Shown here in pieces: positions 8,684 through 16,106 of a DNA stretch of 22,755 nt (its first letter is position 1; the number at the start of each line of letters is the position of its first letter). The stretch comes from Nocardioides sp. (GTDB taxonomy: Bacteria > Actinomycetota > Actinomycetes > Propionibacteriales > Nocardioidaceae). The stretch spans positions 1-22,755 of the forward strand of contig DOWL01000198.1 in NCBI GenBank assembly GCA_003519585.1, written 5' to 3'. The position numbers and the translations under genes are program-made. Under the pieces are notes generated by a model. The model was not told the DNA's origin. It saw only the letters and a list, made by a program, of their open reading frames with translations, and did no database searches.

Positions 8684-10440
8684 CGCTTTGTCCCCTCCAG
8701 CAGCCAGGTGACCGGCCGATCGGGATCCAGTTCGTAGCGGCACTCGACGCCGGTCCGGACCCGGTCGTGCAGATGCCGGCCCAGCCAGGGGTCCGCCTCG
8801 GCGACCCGGGCCAGCGCGGCGACGATCGCCTTGCGCACGGCCACCCGCGCCCGCTCGTCGTTCGCCCCGCTGGTCCGCCGCCGCCCCGCCAGCCCGATGG
8901 CGGCCCCCAACTGGTCCTCGAGCCAGGCCCGCTCGTCGGACTGCTCGGGGCCGAGCTCGGCGAGCCGGCGCCGATAGGTCCGAAGGGCCTGGTCGTCCAG
9001 CAGTTCCAGGCCGGCTTGCACCACCTCCTCACCGCCGACCAGTGCGGTGGCAGCGACGTCGCGGCCGGGTACGGCGAGCAGCCGGTGCAGGTGTTCGAGG
9101 CCGCGCATCCGAGGCAACACGAACGTCGCGCCCTCGCGCCCGACCAGCCACAGACCACCGGGTTGCTCGTGCAGGTGCACCACGCGCTCGTCGCTCGGCC
9201 GCGGGCCGGCCGCCACGGCGTTCGCGAGCCGGTCGCGCCACCAGGTGGCGCCGAGCCGTTCGTAGGTCGCCATGGCCGAGGCGCGATGTCGAGCCGCTGC
9301 ATCGGGGTCGCCGAGCAGCGCGAAGCCCCGGGCCAAGGTGTCATCGGTGACGCCGTGCCACATGACCGCGCCCGCATTGACCACCGACCGCCCGCCGTAC
9401 GGCGCGAGCAGGGGCACCAGGGACCCGGTGAGGACCGTGTCGCCGATCGCCGTCGCCGCCTCGAGCAGACATTGGACGACCAGCAACCAGTCGCCGTCCT
9501 TGGGCAACCCCTCCAGCACGTCGGGCGTGAACACGCCGACCATCTCGGCGACCTTGTCGGGCCGCTGCGCACCCAGCCAGATCATGGCCGCCTCGGCCCG
9601 TACCGTGGTGGCCCCGAACTCCGTGGCGTACTCCTCGAAGGACACCGCCTCCGCTGCGCAGCCGGCGACATCACCGGAGAAGAACGCGAGGTAGCCGCGC
9701 ATCCCGTGCAGCACGCCGAAGGCGTCGGGGATCACGGTCTGGGCGCTCGCTGACTCGCTGCGTTGGATCAGCAGCGGACCGACCTCGAGCCGCCCGCGGA
9801 GGAGTTCGAGCGGGAGCCGCCTGCTGGCCGCGAAGAACTCGGCCCGGACCGACTCCTCACCGAGCACCTCGATGGCCCTCATGCAGCGATGTAACCGGGG
9901 CAGGTCGAGCACCTCCCACGCCACGGTGAGCCCCCAGAGTTGGGCCTGCAACCGGGCGTCCGGGTCTTGTAGATGTGCTGCCACGTCGTCGAGCCGGACC
10001 GCCCAGTCGCGTCGGCGGGCCAGTTCGTCGGGGCCCCAGTGCGAGGCCAACGCGGCGTCGAGGGCGTCGGCGAGCATCGCCGGACCGAGGCCGTCGGCGA
10101 GGTCCAGCGCCTCGAGCGCGAACGGCCGCGCACGGATCGGCTCGTTGGCATACGCCCAGCAGCGGGCGAGCGCGGCCGCCAGCCGGGCTCTGGGGAGCGC
10201 TGCCGTCGTCGCGTCGTACGCCGCGTGCAGCCGCACCGGGAGCGGGCCGGGGGTGAGGTTGTACCGCTGTCCCCGAGCCATGCCGAGCACGGCCTCGACC
10301 CGGCACTCGAGGTCGCCGTCGGCCTCGGCGAGGTCGGCGGCGCGACCGAAGAAGGCCATCGCTCCTTCGCCGTCGCCCGCGAGCCACGCCGCCTCGGCCC
10401 GAGCCAACAGGCTCGTCGCCGAGGCAGCCGGGTTGGACAT
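8668..10440 (-). CDS. Helical-repeat protein with the C-terminal domain typical of large regulatory ATPases, but no ATPase domain
   Basis: The product has 590 residues. Residues 1-410 are Ala/Leu-rich paired helices (LLARAEAAWLAGDGEGAMAF near the start) resembling TPR-like repeats. After a strand-rich segment (VHLHEQPGGLWLVGREGATF, then PRMRGLEHLHRLLAVPGRD), the C-terminus reads YRRRLAEL...GLAGRRRTSGANDERARVAV...LGRHLHDRVRTGVECRYELDPDRPVTW. From family knowledge, this block closes many actinobacterial AAA/LuxR- or cyclase/kinase-type signalling proteins, where it follows TPR repeats. Here the NTPase part is absent, so the gene is probably a stand-alone remnant-type regulator or scaffold. There is no signal peptide and no TM segment. 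ATG 10438-10440 has no Shine-Dalgarno sequence but a TAGTCT -10 six bases upstream. Function is unknown. Confidence 0.82.
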   Translation of the reverse strand: MSNPAASATSLLARAEAAWLAGDGEGAMAFFGRAADLAEADGDLECRVEAVLGMARGQRYNLTPGPLPVRLHAAYDATTAALPRARLAAALARCWAYANEPIRARPFALEALDLADGLGPAMLADALDAALASHWGPDELARRRDWAVRLDDVAAHLQDPDARLQAQLWGLTVAWEVLDLPRLHRCMRAIEVLGEESVRAEFFAASRRLPLELLRGRLEVGPLLIQRSESASAQTVIPDAFGVLHGMRGYLAFFSGDVAGCAAEAVSFEEYATEFGATTVRAEAAMIWLGAQRPDKVAEMVGVFTPDVLEGLPKDGDWLLVVQCLLEAATAIGDTVLTGSLVPLLAPYGGRSVVNAGAVMWHGVTDDTLARGFALLGDPDAAARHRASAMATYERLGATWWRDRLANAVAAGPRPSDERVVHLHEQPGGLWLVGREGATFVLPRMRGLEHLHRLLAVPGRDVAATALVGGEEVVQAGLELLDDQALRTYRRRLAELGPEQSDERAWLEDQLGAAIGLAGRRRTSGANDERARVAVRKAIVAALARVAEADPWLGRHLHDRVRTGVECRYELDPDRPVTWLLEGTKRNALR

Positions 10441-10446
10441 TTCTAG

Positions 10447-10452
10447 AGACTA
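10447..10452 (-). promoter_or_regulatory. -10 element for a probable leaderless transcript of the helical-repeat gene
   Basis: On the minus strand TAGTCT is followed by CTAGAA (6 bases) and ATG 10440. Its TAG is also the stop codon of the preceding NTF2-like gene. This promoter would let the gene be expressed separately from the cupin/NTF2-like pair. Confidence 0.5.
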
Positions 10453-10878
10453 GGCCCGGACCAGCCGGACCTGCTCGGCATGCCGGCGCTGCAGGGCCTC
10501 ATCCCAGTCTCCGGTGCACGAGATCGCGAGTTCGCTGATCCGTCCGTCGCTGACGACGCAGTGGATCATCTCGCGGCAGTACCAGTGCTGTCCCTCCGAT
10601 TCCCAGCGCTCGGTGAACTGGAGCAGGAAGCCCCGGGTGGTGCGGTCGAGCGCCTCGACCTGGACCGACCCCTGGAAGGGGTGGTCGTCCTCGCGAAGGT
10701 GGAACGTGGCATCGACGCCCTGGGCCTGGACGCGCCAGTGCGGCACGGTCAGGTCGGCGAAGACGTCGTCGGTGAACATCCCGTCGGGTCGCGCGCCGGT
10801 CTCCAGCCAGGTGATGAACTCCTGGGCGAGGTCGGCAAGGCCGCCGTCCAGGGCCGGCATCGCGTCTACGGCGGTCAT
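10450..10878 (-). CDS. NTF2-like (SnoaL-type) protein
   Basis: The 142-residue protein has the length and order of an NTF2-like cone fold. An N-terminal helix (LADLAQEFITWLETG) is followed by a short strand region (FTDDVFADLTVPHWRVQ) and long antiparallel strands (FLLQFTERWESEGQHWYCRE, then DGRISELAISCTGDWDEA). These proteins bind small hydrophobic ligands or act as isomerases or cyclases; the ligand is not evident. It overlaps the upstream cupin gene by ATGA, so the two are made together. The TAG stop also forms part of the next gene's -10. The fold is moderately sure, the activity unknown. Confidence 0.75.
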   Translation of the reverse strand: MTAVDAMPALDGGLADLAQEFITWLETGARPDGMFTDDVFADLTVPHWRVQAQGVDATFHLREDDHPFQGSVQVEALDRTTRGFLLQFTERWESEGQHWYCREMIHCVVSDGRISELAISCTGDWDEALQRRHAEQVRLVRA

Positions 10879-11258
10879 GCGCCCGCTCCGCTCATCGCCT
10901 CGATGTTGCGGCCGATGACCGCCATGACCGGCTGCAGCTCCGCCGTGCGGCTGAACTCGACCACGGAGGTCCCGGCGACGATCAGCGGCCGGTGACCGGG
11001 CGGGGCGACGTACGCGTCACCCTCGACGTAGGTCTCCTCGCGGTCGGGCCAGCGGAAGGTGATCTGACCAGACGTGACGTAGCCGAGGTGGGTGCAGGTG
11101 CAGGCGTCGCCGGGCAGGCCACGGAAGTAGGGCGTCACGTCGAGGTCCTGCTTGAAGGTCTCGAACGAGACGGTGTGGTCGTCGAGCTCGGCGTAGCGAC
11201 CCTCGACGACGTCCATGTCGATGCCGACCGGAGTGGTCGACCGCGATGCACTGGGCAT
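10875..11258 (-). CDS. Small cupin-domain protein
   Basis: The 127-residue product is a single cupin: FRGLPGDACTCTHLGYVTSG corresponds to the first cupin motif region and EGDAYVAPPGHRPLIVAG to the second. The start is ATG 11256-11258 because AGGAGGAGA lies 4 bases upstream. The frame stays open further back, but nothing supports an earlier start. The metal-binding His set is incomplete for a classical dioxygenase cupin, so a ligand-binding or sensor-like role is as likely as catalysis. It is the first gene of an operon with the NTF2-like protein (ATGA overlap) and is divergent from the SDR operon, so shared control is possible. Confidence 0.82.
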   Translation of the reverse strand: MPSASRSTTPVGIDMDVVEGRYAELDDHTVSFETFKQDLDVTPYFRGLPGDACTCTHLGYVTSGQITFRWPDREETYVEGDAYVAPPGHRPLIVAGTSVVEFSRTAELQPVMAVIGRNIEAMSGAGA

Positions 11259-11286
11259 GTTCTCCTCCTGAGGTTGCGGTGGTGCT

Positions 11287-11336
11287 GTCACCCAGGAGGC
11301 GTGACTTTCGAACTCACACCGTGCCGAACCGTGCCG
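11287..11336. promoter_or_regulatory. Possible operator elements between the divergent cupin and SDR genes
   Basis: The 145-base divergent gap holds an inverted repeat, GTCAC (11287-11291) N9 GTGAC (11301-11305), and a direct repeat of ACCGTGCCG at 11318-11326 and 11328-11336, exactly 10 bases (one helical turn) apart. Either could bind a regulator. No consensus I know is matched and no -10 is obvious. Confidence 0.3.
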
Positions 11337-11403
11337 GTCGCCCACGACGTGAGACCCAACACCCTGGCGTTCACCGGTGGTCGACACGTGCAAGGGTGGC
11401 GCC

Positions 11404-12213
11404 ATGCAGCAGCTCCTCGACGCCGGGGCCGTCGTCACCGGCGCCGGGCACGGGATCGGGCGGGCCCTCGCGACTCGACTCGTCGCCGAGGGCGCCCGGG
11501 TCGTGGTCAACGACCTCGACGAGGTCGCCTGCCGCGAGGTGGCCGACCAGCTCGGGGTCACCGCCGCACCGGGCGACTGCTCCAGCGACGCCGGCGTCCG
11601 CGCGCTCGTCGACACCGCGACCACGGCGCTGGGCCGGATCGACATCTACCTCGCCAACGCCGGCATCGACCGCACCCAGCCCGACAGCCTGCAGGCATCC
11701 GACGAGGACTGGGCCGCGATGATCGACACCAACGTGCTGGCGCACGTGCGCGCCGCGCGCACGTTGGTGCCGCGCTGGCTCGAGGACGGCCGAGGCGGGC
11801 GGTTCGTGGTCACCGCGAGCGCGGCGGGGCTCCTGACGATGATCGGCGCGGCGCCGTACTCCGTCACCAAGCACGCCGCCATCGGCTTCGCCGAGTGGCT
11901 CTCCGTCACCTACGGACACCGCGGCGTGGCCGTCCAGGCGATCTGCCCGCAGGGCGTGCAGACCCGGATGCTGGAGCAGGCCGGGCCGCTCAAGGACCTG
12001 CTCACCCGCGACGCCGCCCTGTCGCCCGACGACGTCGCGGAGGCCTGGGTGGCCTCGCTTGCCGACGACCGATTCCTGGTGCTGCCGCACCCCGAGGTCG
12101 GCAGCTACTACGCCGCCCGGGCCGCGGATCCGGATGCGTGGCTGGCGGGGATGCGCAGGCTGCAGGACAAGGTCGACCAGGTGACTGTCAATCAGTCGGA
12201 GGGGGCGGAGTGA
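11404..12213 (+). CDS. Short-chain dehydrogenase/reductase (SDR)
   Basis: The product has 269 residues from ATG 11404, chosen because AAGGGTGG lies just upstream; a GTG nine codons earlier would add a tail with no family match. The classical SDR features are present: TGAGHGIG cofactor loop (12-19), acidic NDLD after the second strand (36-39) suggesting NAD preference, NAG (85-87), Ser139, and the YSVTK catalytic Tyr152/Lys156. It interconverts a hydroxyl and a keto group. As first gene of the kinase/ACAD operon it may act on the same hydroxyacyl-CoA, as LvaD does in the P. putida levulinate pathway; this is inference. The stop overlaps the next ATG (TGATG). Confidence 0.92.
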   Translation: MQQLLDAGAVVTGAGHGIGRALATRLVAEGARVVVNDLDEVACREVADQLGVTAAPGDCSSDAGVRALVDTATTALGRIDIYLANAGIDRTQPDSLQASDEDWAAMIDTNVLAHVRAARTLVPRWLEDGRGGRFVVTASAAGLLTMIGAAPYSVTKHAAIGFAEWLSVTYGHRGVAVQAICPQGVQTRMLEQAGPLKDLLTRDAALSPDDVAEAWVASLADDRFLVLPHPEVGSYYAARAADPDAWLAGMRRLQDKVDQVTVNQSEGAE

Positions 12214-13253
12214 TGGCGGAGGACGTTGCGGGGCTGGACCTGGCTCGGTTCCGGCAGTGGTACGACGGGCAGCGGCCCGGCGAGATCGCCGGCGAGCTCG
12301 AGGCCGAGCTGATCGCGGGCGGCAAGTCCAACCTCACCTACCGGGTCACCGACGGCAGCTCGCGCTGGATCGTGCGCCGGCCGCCGTTGGGCCACGTGCA
12401 GGCGACCGCTCACGACATGGGCCGCGAGTACACCGCGATGTCCGCCCTCGAGGGCACCGGCGTGCCGGTGCCGCGGATGTACGCCCGCTGCACCGACCCC
12501 GACGTGCTGGGTGCGCCGTTCTACGTCATGGAGCAGGTCGACGGCTCGGCGTACCGACACGCCGCCGAGCTCGACGCCCTCGGCGCCGAGCGCACCGCGG
12601 CGCTCGCCGGGCGACTGGTCGACGTGCTCGTCGAGCTGCACGCGGTCGACCCGGAGCAGGTCGGGCTCGGTGAGTTCGGGCGGCCGGTGGGCTTCCTGGA
12701 GCGGCAGGTGCGCCGGTGGGGCAAGCAGCTCGAGGGCTCCAAGACGCAGGAGCGTCCCGACGCCGACGAGCTGCACCGGCTGCTCACCGAGCGACTCCCA
12801 GCGGAGGACCCGTCCGTGTTCGGCATCGTGCACGGCGACTACCGCCTCGACAACTGCCTGGTGGCCAGCGACGAGCATGGTGACGACCAGATCCACGCCG
12901 TCGTCGACTGGGAGATGGCCACGCTCGGCGACACGCGCACCGACCTCGCGCTGATGCTGGTCTACGAGACGCTCGGCGCCTCGGCCGCCGGTGACCTGGT
13001 CTCCGACGTGGCCAAGGCCCAGGGCTGGCCCTCGAACGACGCCCAGCTCGCGGCGTACACCCGGGCCTCCGGGCGCGAGCCGGGTGACATGGGGTTCCAC
13101 ATGGCCCTCGCCTTCTTCAAGCTCGCGGTGATCCTCGAGGGGATCCACTACCGCTACCTCCAGGGTCAGACCGTCGGCGAGGGGTTCGACCGGATCGGCG
13201 AGGGGTTCGACCTGATCATCGCCGCGGGGCTGGACTCGCTGAAGAAGGACTAG
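12213..13253 (+). CDS. APH-fold phosphotransferase of the ACAD10/ACAD11-associated type
   Basis: The 346-residue kinase-like protein carries the ATP loop AGGKSNLTYRV (35-45), the lysine-equivalent strand WIVRRPP, the hinge FYVMEQVDG (103-111), the catalytic loop VHGDYRLDN (206-214, Asp209, Asn214) and the metal motif VVDWEMATLGD (230-240, Asp232). All catalytic residues are intact. GGAGGGGGCGGAG precedes the ATG, which overlaps the SDR stop by one base. This family is the N-terminal part of human ACAD10/ACAD11 and is LvaA in P. putida, where it phosphorylates the 4-hydroxyl of 4-hydroxyacyl-CoA. The following gene encodes the matching ACAD. It is not an antibiotic kinase by context. The exact acyl chain is unknown. 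Confidence 0.9.
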   Translation: MAEDVAGLDLARFRQWYDGQRPGEIAGELEAELIAGGKSNLTYRVTDGSSRWIVRRPPLGHVQATAHDMGREYTAMSALEGTGVPVPRMYARCTDPDVLGAPFYVMEQVDGSAYRHAAELDALGAERTAALAGRLVDVLVELHAVDPEQVGLGEFGRPVGFLERQVRRWGKQLEGSKTQERPDADELHRLLTERLPAEDPSVFGIVHGDYRLDNCLVASDEHGDDQIHAVVDWEMATLGDTRTDLALMLVYETLGASAAGDLVSDVAKAQGWPSNDAQLAAYTRASGREPGDMGFHMALAFFKLAVILEGIHYRYLQGQTVGEGFDRIGEGFDLIIAAGLDSLKKD

Positions 13254-13262
13254 GACTGGGAC

Positions 13263-14498
13263 ATGGACTTCGCGCTCGATGCCCGCACGCAGGAGCTGCA
13301 GGAGCAGCTGCTCGACTTCATGGTCTCGCGGATCGAGCCGGCCGAACCGGTCTTCCACGAGCAGCTGGCCGCCCTCGACGATCCCTTCGCCTGGTCGACC
13401 ACGCCGGTGCTGCAGGAGCTGCGCGCCGAGGCCCGCGCCCGCGGGCTGTGGAACCTCTTCCTCCCTGGCGAGGAGGGCGCCGGGCTGACCAACCTCCAGT
13501 ACGCCCCGCTCGCCGAGATCACCGGCCGGGCCGGCCACCTCGCTCCCCCGGCGCTCAACTGCTCCGCACCGGACACCGGCAACATGGAAGTCCTGGCTAT
13601 GTTCGGTGACGCCGAGCAGAAGGAGCGCTGGCTGCAGCCGCTGCTGGCGGGCGCGATCCGCTCGGCGTTCGCGATGACCGAGCCCGACGTCGCCTCCTCC
13701 GACGCCACGAACATCGAGACCTCGATCGTGCGCGACGGCGACGAGTACGTCCTCAACGGACGCAAGTGGTGGATCACCGGGGCGATGAACCCCGAGTGCG
13801 AGATCTTCATCGTGATGGGCAAGACCGACGTGACTGCGGAGCGACACCGCCAGCAGTCGATGGTGCTGGTCCCCCGGGACACCCCAGGACTGACAGTGGT
13901 CCGCCCGATGACGGTCTTCGGGTACGACGACCACGAGCACGGCGGCCACGCGGAGCTGCTGTTCGAGGACGTCCGGGTGCCCGTCACGCACCTGATCGGC
14001 GAGGAGGGACAGGGCTTCGCGATCGCCCAGGCCCGGCTCGGCCCGGGCCGGATCCACCACTGCATGCGCGCGATCGGGGTGGCCGAGCGGGCCATCGAAC
14101 TGATGTGTGAGCGGGTCGAAGGCCGGGTCGCCTTCGGCAAGCCCCTGGCCCGTCAGGGGGTGATCCGGGAGTGGATCGCCGAGGCTCGGGTCGCGGTCGA
14201 ACAGCTGCGGCTGCTGGTGCTCAAGACCGCCTGGCTGATGGACACCGTCGGCAACCGCGGCGCGCACACCGAGATCCAGGCGATCAAGATCGCCACCCCC
14301 AAGGTGGTCCAGGAGATCGTCGACCGCGCCATCCAGGCCCACGGCGCCGGTGGCCTCTCCCAGGACTTCCCCCTCGCCGCGTCGTACGCCGCGATCCGCA
14401 CGCTGCGCTTCGCCGACGGCCCCGACGAGGTCCACAAGAACTCCCTGGCCCGGGCCGAACTGGCCCGGCAGTCGGCAGCCCGCGGCACCGGGGCGTGA
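13263..14498 (+). CDS. ACAD10/ACAD11-like acyl-CoA dehydrogenase
   Basis: The 411-residue ACAD has [15 protein letters not shown] (136-150), [10 protein letters not shown] (168-177), FEDVRVP (234-240) and the family-typical [11 protein letters not shown] (259-269). The C-terminal segment where butyryl-type enzymes carry YEGT reads [15 protein letters not shown] (382-396). The GRIHHCMR box and DGPDEVH are characteristic of the ACAD10/11 branch. With the kinase gene immediately before it, the expected chemistry is elimination of phosphate from a 4-phosphohydroxyacyl-CoA, moving the oxygen for entry into beta-oxidation, as known for ACAD11 and LvaA/LvaC. AGGA lies 7-10 bases upstream of the ATG. 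The gene is 9 bases downstream of the kinase, so it is in the same operon. Confidence 0.92.
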   Translation: MDFALDARTQELQEQLLDFMVSRIEPAEPVFHEQLAALDDPFAWSTTPVLQELRAEARARGLWNLFLPGEEGAGLTNLQYAPLAEITGRAGHLAPPALNCSAPDTGNMEVLAMFGDAEQKERWLQPLLAGAIRSAFAMTEPDVASSDATNIETSIVRDGDEYVLNGRKWWITGAMNPECEIFIVMGKTDVTAERHRQQSMVLVPRDTPGLTVVRPMTVFGYDDHEHGGHAELLFEDVRVPVTHLIGEEGQGFAIAQARLGPGRIHHCMRAIGVAERAIELMCERVEGRVAFGKPLARQGVIREWIAEARVAVEQLRLLVLKTAWLMDTVGNRGAHTEIQAIKIATPKVVQEIVDRAIQAHGAGGLSQDFPLAASYAAIRTLRFADGPDEVHKNSLARAELARQSAARGTGA

Positions 14499-14502
14499 GG
14501 CC

Positions 14503-15654
14503 GTGGACCTCTCCCTGAGCGAGGAGCAGGAAGCCTTCCGCGCGCTGGCCCGAGACTTCCTCGAGCGCGAGGCGGTGCCCCACCGCCAGCAGTGGGATCG
14601 CGACGAGTCGGTCGACCTCGCGATCATCCCGAAGATGGCCGAGATCGGCTTCTTCGGTCTCACCATCCCCGAGGAGTACGGCGGCCTCGGCGGCGACTAC
14701 GTGACCTACGCCCTCGGGATGGAGGAGTTGGGCCGGGCCGACTCGGCGCTGCGCGGGATCGTCTCGGTCTCCAACGGCCTGGTCGGCAAGTCGATCCTCG
14801 GGTTCGGCACCGAGGAGCAGAAGCAGGAGTGGCTCCCCGGCCTCGCGACCGCGGAACGGCTGGGCTGCTTCGGCCTCACCGAGCCCGGCACCGGATCCGA
14901 CGCGGGCAACCTCACCAGCCGTGCGACCCGCGACGGCAGCGACTACGTGCTCAACGGCCAGAAGCTGTTCATCACCAACGGCACCTGGGCCGACGTGGCC
15001 CTGGTCTTCGCGCGGACCTCCGATGACGGGCCGCGCGGCGTGACGGCCTTCCTCGTGCCGACCGACACCGACGGCTTCGAGGCCCGCGAGATCAAGGGCA
15101 AGCTCGGCCTGCGCGGTCAGGCCACCGCGGAGCTGTTCCTCGACGACGTACGCCTGCCCGCGTCGGCGCGGCTCGGCGAGGAGGGACAGGGCTTCAAGAT
15201 CGCGATGTCCTCGCTCGACAAGGGTCGCGTCTCGGTCGCCGCGGGCTGCGTCGGGCTGGTGCAGGCGTGCCTGGAGTCGTCCGTGTCCTACGCCCGCGAA
15301 CGCACCCAGTTCGGCCGCCCGATCGGCGGCTTCCAGCTCGTGCAGGACCTGATCGCCGACATCTCCCTCGATGCCGACGCCGCCCGCCTGCTGGTGTGGC
15401 GGGCCGCCGACCTCATCGACCGCGGTGAGGACTTCCGGGTCGCGGCCTCCAAGGCCAAGCTCTATGCATCCGAGGCCGCCGTCCGGGCCGCCAACCACTG
15501 CATCCAGATCTACGGCGGAGCTGGGTACGTCGACGAATACCCCGCCGCGAAGTACCTCCGCGACGCCCGCGTGATGACGCTCTACGAAGGCACCAGCCAG
15601 GTGCAGAAGCTACTGATCGGCAGGGCCGAGACCGGCATCGCGGCGTTCGTCTGA
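14503..15654 (+). CDS. Short-chain (butyryl-type) acyl-CoA dehydrogenase
   Basis: The 383-residue product starts at GTG 14503, four bases after the previous stop, giving the normal ACAD N-terminus (VDLSLSEEQEAFRALARDFL); an earlier start would overlap the upstream gene. Motifs are CFGLTEPGTGSDAGN (122-136), FITNGTWADVALVFA (156-170), ARERTQFGRPI (264-274), IQIYGGAGY (335-342) and TLYEGTSQVQKLLIGR (359-374). Glu362 is the butyryl/short-chain catalytic base. It converts acyl-CoA to trans-2-enoyl-CoA and passes electrons to ETF. It closes the SDR-kinase-ACAD11 operon and probably works on the shortened or deoxygenated acyl-CoA. Substrate length is not provable here. The converging GFA gene ends 12 bases away. 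Confidence 0.93.
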   Translation: MDLSLSEEQEAFRALARDFLEREAVPHRQQWDRDESVDLAIIPKMAEIGFFGLTIPEEYGGLGGDYVTYALGMEELGRADSALRGIVSVSNGLVGKSILGFGTEEQKQEWLPGLATAERLGCFGLTEPGTGSDAGNLTSRATRDGSDYVLNGQKLFITNGTWADVALVFARTSDDGPRGVTAFLVPTDTDGFEAREIKGKLGLRGQATAELFLDDVRLPASARLGEEGQGFKIAMSSLDKGRVSVAAGCVGLVQACLESSVSYARERTQFGRPIGGFQLVQDLIADISLDADAARLLVWRAADLIDRGEDFRVAASKAKLYASEAAVRAANHCIQIYGGAGYVDEYPAAKYLRDARVMTLYEGTSQVQKLLIGRAETGIAAFV

Positions 15655-15666
15655 GCCTCGTTCACC

Positions 15667-16065
15667 TCACTCCGTCGCGTGCTCGGGCAGGTCGGGCCGC
15701 TCGAAGTAGTCGCTGGCCTCGCTGACCCACCACGCCTCGACGGTGCGCAGGCCGGTCGGCGGATCGAGCGTCCCGGCGCAGATCGACGTGCGGTCCGGCG
15801 TACTGCCACCCCGCCAGAACAGTGACGACCCGCAACCCCGACAGAAGCCGTAGGCCGCCTGGTCGACGGGGAAGAACCAGGTGAGCTGCTCCTGTGGATC
15901 CTCGATCGCCAGGTCCGTTGCCGCCGCGCTGGTCGCCGCCAGGTGGTGCCCGGTGAACCGCCTGCAGCGGTGGCAGTGGCAGTCGACGACGTCGCGCAGC
16001 GGCCCGGACACGGCGTACGAGACGGCGCCGCAGAGGCAGCGGCCGGTCGCGGTCTGCTCGTCCAT
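15667..16065 (-). CDS. GFA/CENP-V domain zinc protein
   Basis: The 132-residue protein shows the GFA cysteine pattern: CLCGAV (10-15), CHCHRCRRFTG (29-39) and FCRGCGSSLFW (74-84), which bind two zinc ions. The name-giving family member is glutathione-dependent formaldehyde-activating enzyme, but most members have unknown substrates, and actinobacteria use mycothiol rather than glutathione. I therefore do not claim formaldehyde metabolism. ATG 16063-16065 has AGGA about 9 bases upstream. It is divergent from the LLM oxidoreductase, with a 41-base gap. Confidence 0.88.
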   Translation of the reverse strand: MDEQTATGRCLCGAVSYAVSGPLRDVVDCHCHRCRRFTGHHLAATSAAATDLAIEDPQEQLTWFFPVDQAAYGFCRGCGSSLFWRGGSTPDRTSICAGTLDPPTGLRTVEAWWVSEASDYFERPDLPEHATE

Positions 16066-16094
16066 GGACCCGATCCTGCACCCACTCCCCCCTC

Positions 16095-16100
16095 TAGGGT
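16095..16100 (+). promoter_or_regulatory. -10 element of a possible leaderless promoter
   Basis: TAGGGT lies exactly 6 bases before ATG 16107. AGGG within it could alternatively serve as a Shine-Dalgarno sequence if transcription begins upstream, so this case is ambiguous. Confidence 0.4.
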
Positions 16101-16106
16101 CATTGC

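Noticed and set aside
11259..11645. N-terminal extension of the cupin protein
   Set aside because: It would overlap the divergent SDR gene. ATG 11258 has AGGAGGAGA directly upstream and gives the normal single-cupin length.
10992..12212. Long N-terminal extension of the APH kinase
   Set aside because: The extension runs through the SDR gene in another frame. The kinase family starts at ATG 12213, which has a ribosome-binding site and TGATG coupling.
12192..14666. Very long open frame on the minus strand opposite the kinase and ACAD11-like genes
   Set aside because: It is antisense to two clear enzymes with intact motifs. Its translation is rich in Gly, Val, Asp and His with no domain, as expected for the complement of GC-rich genes.
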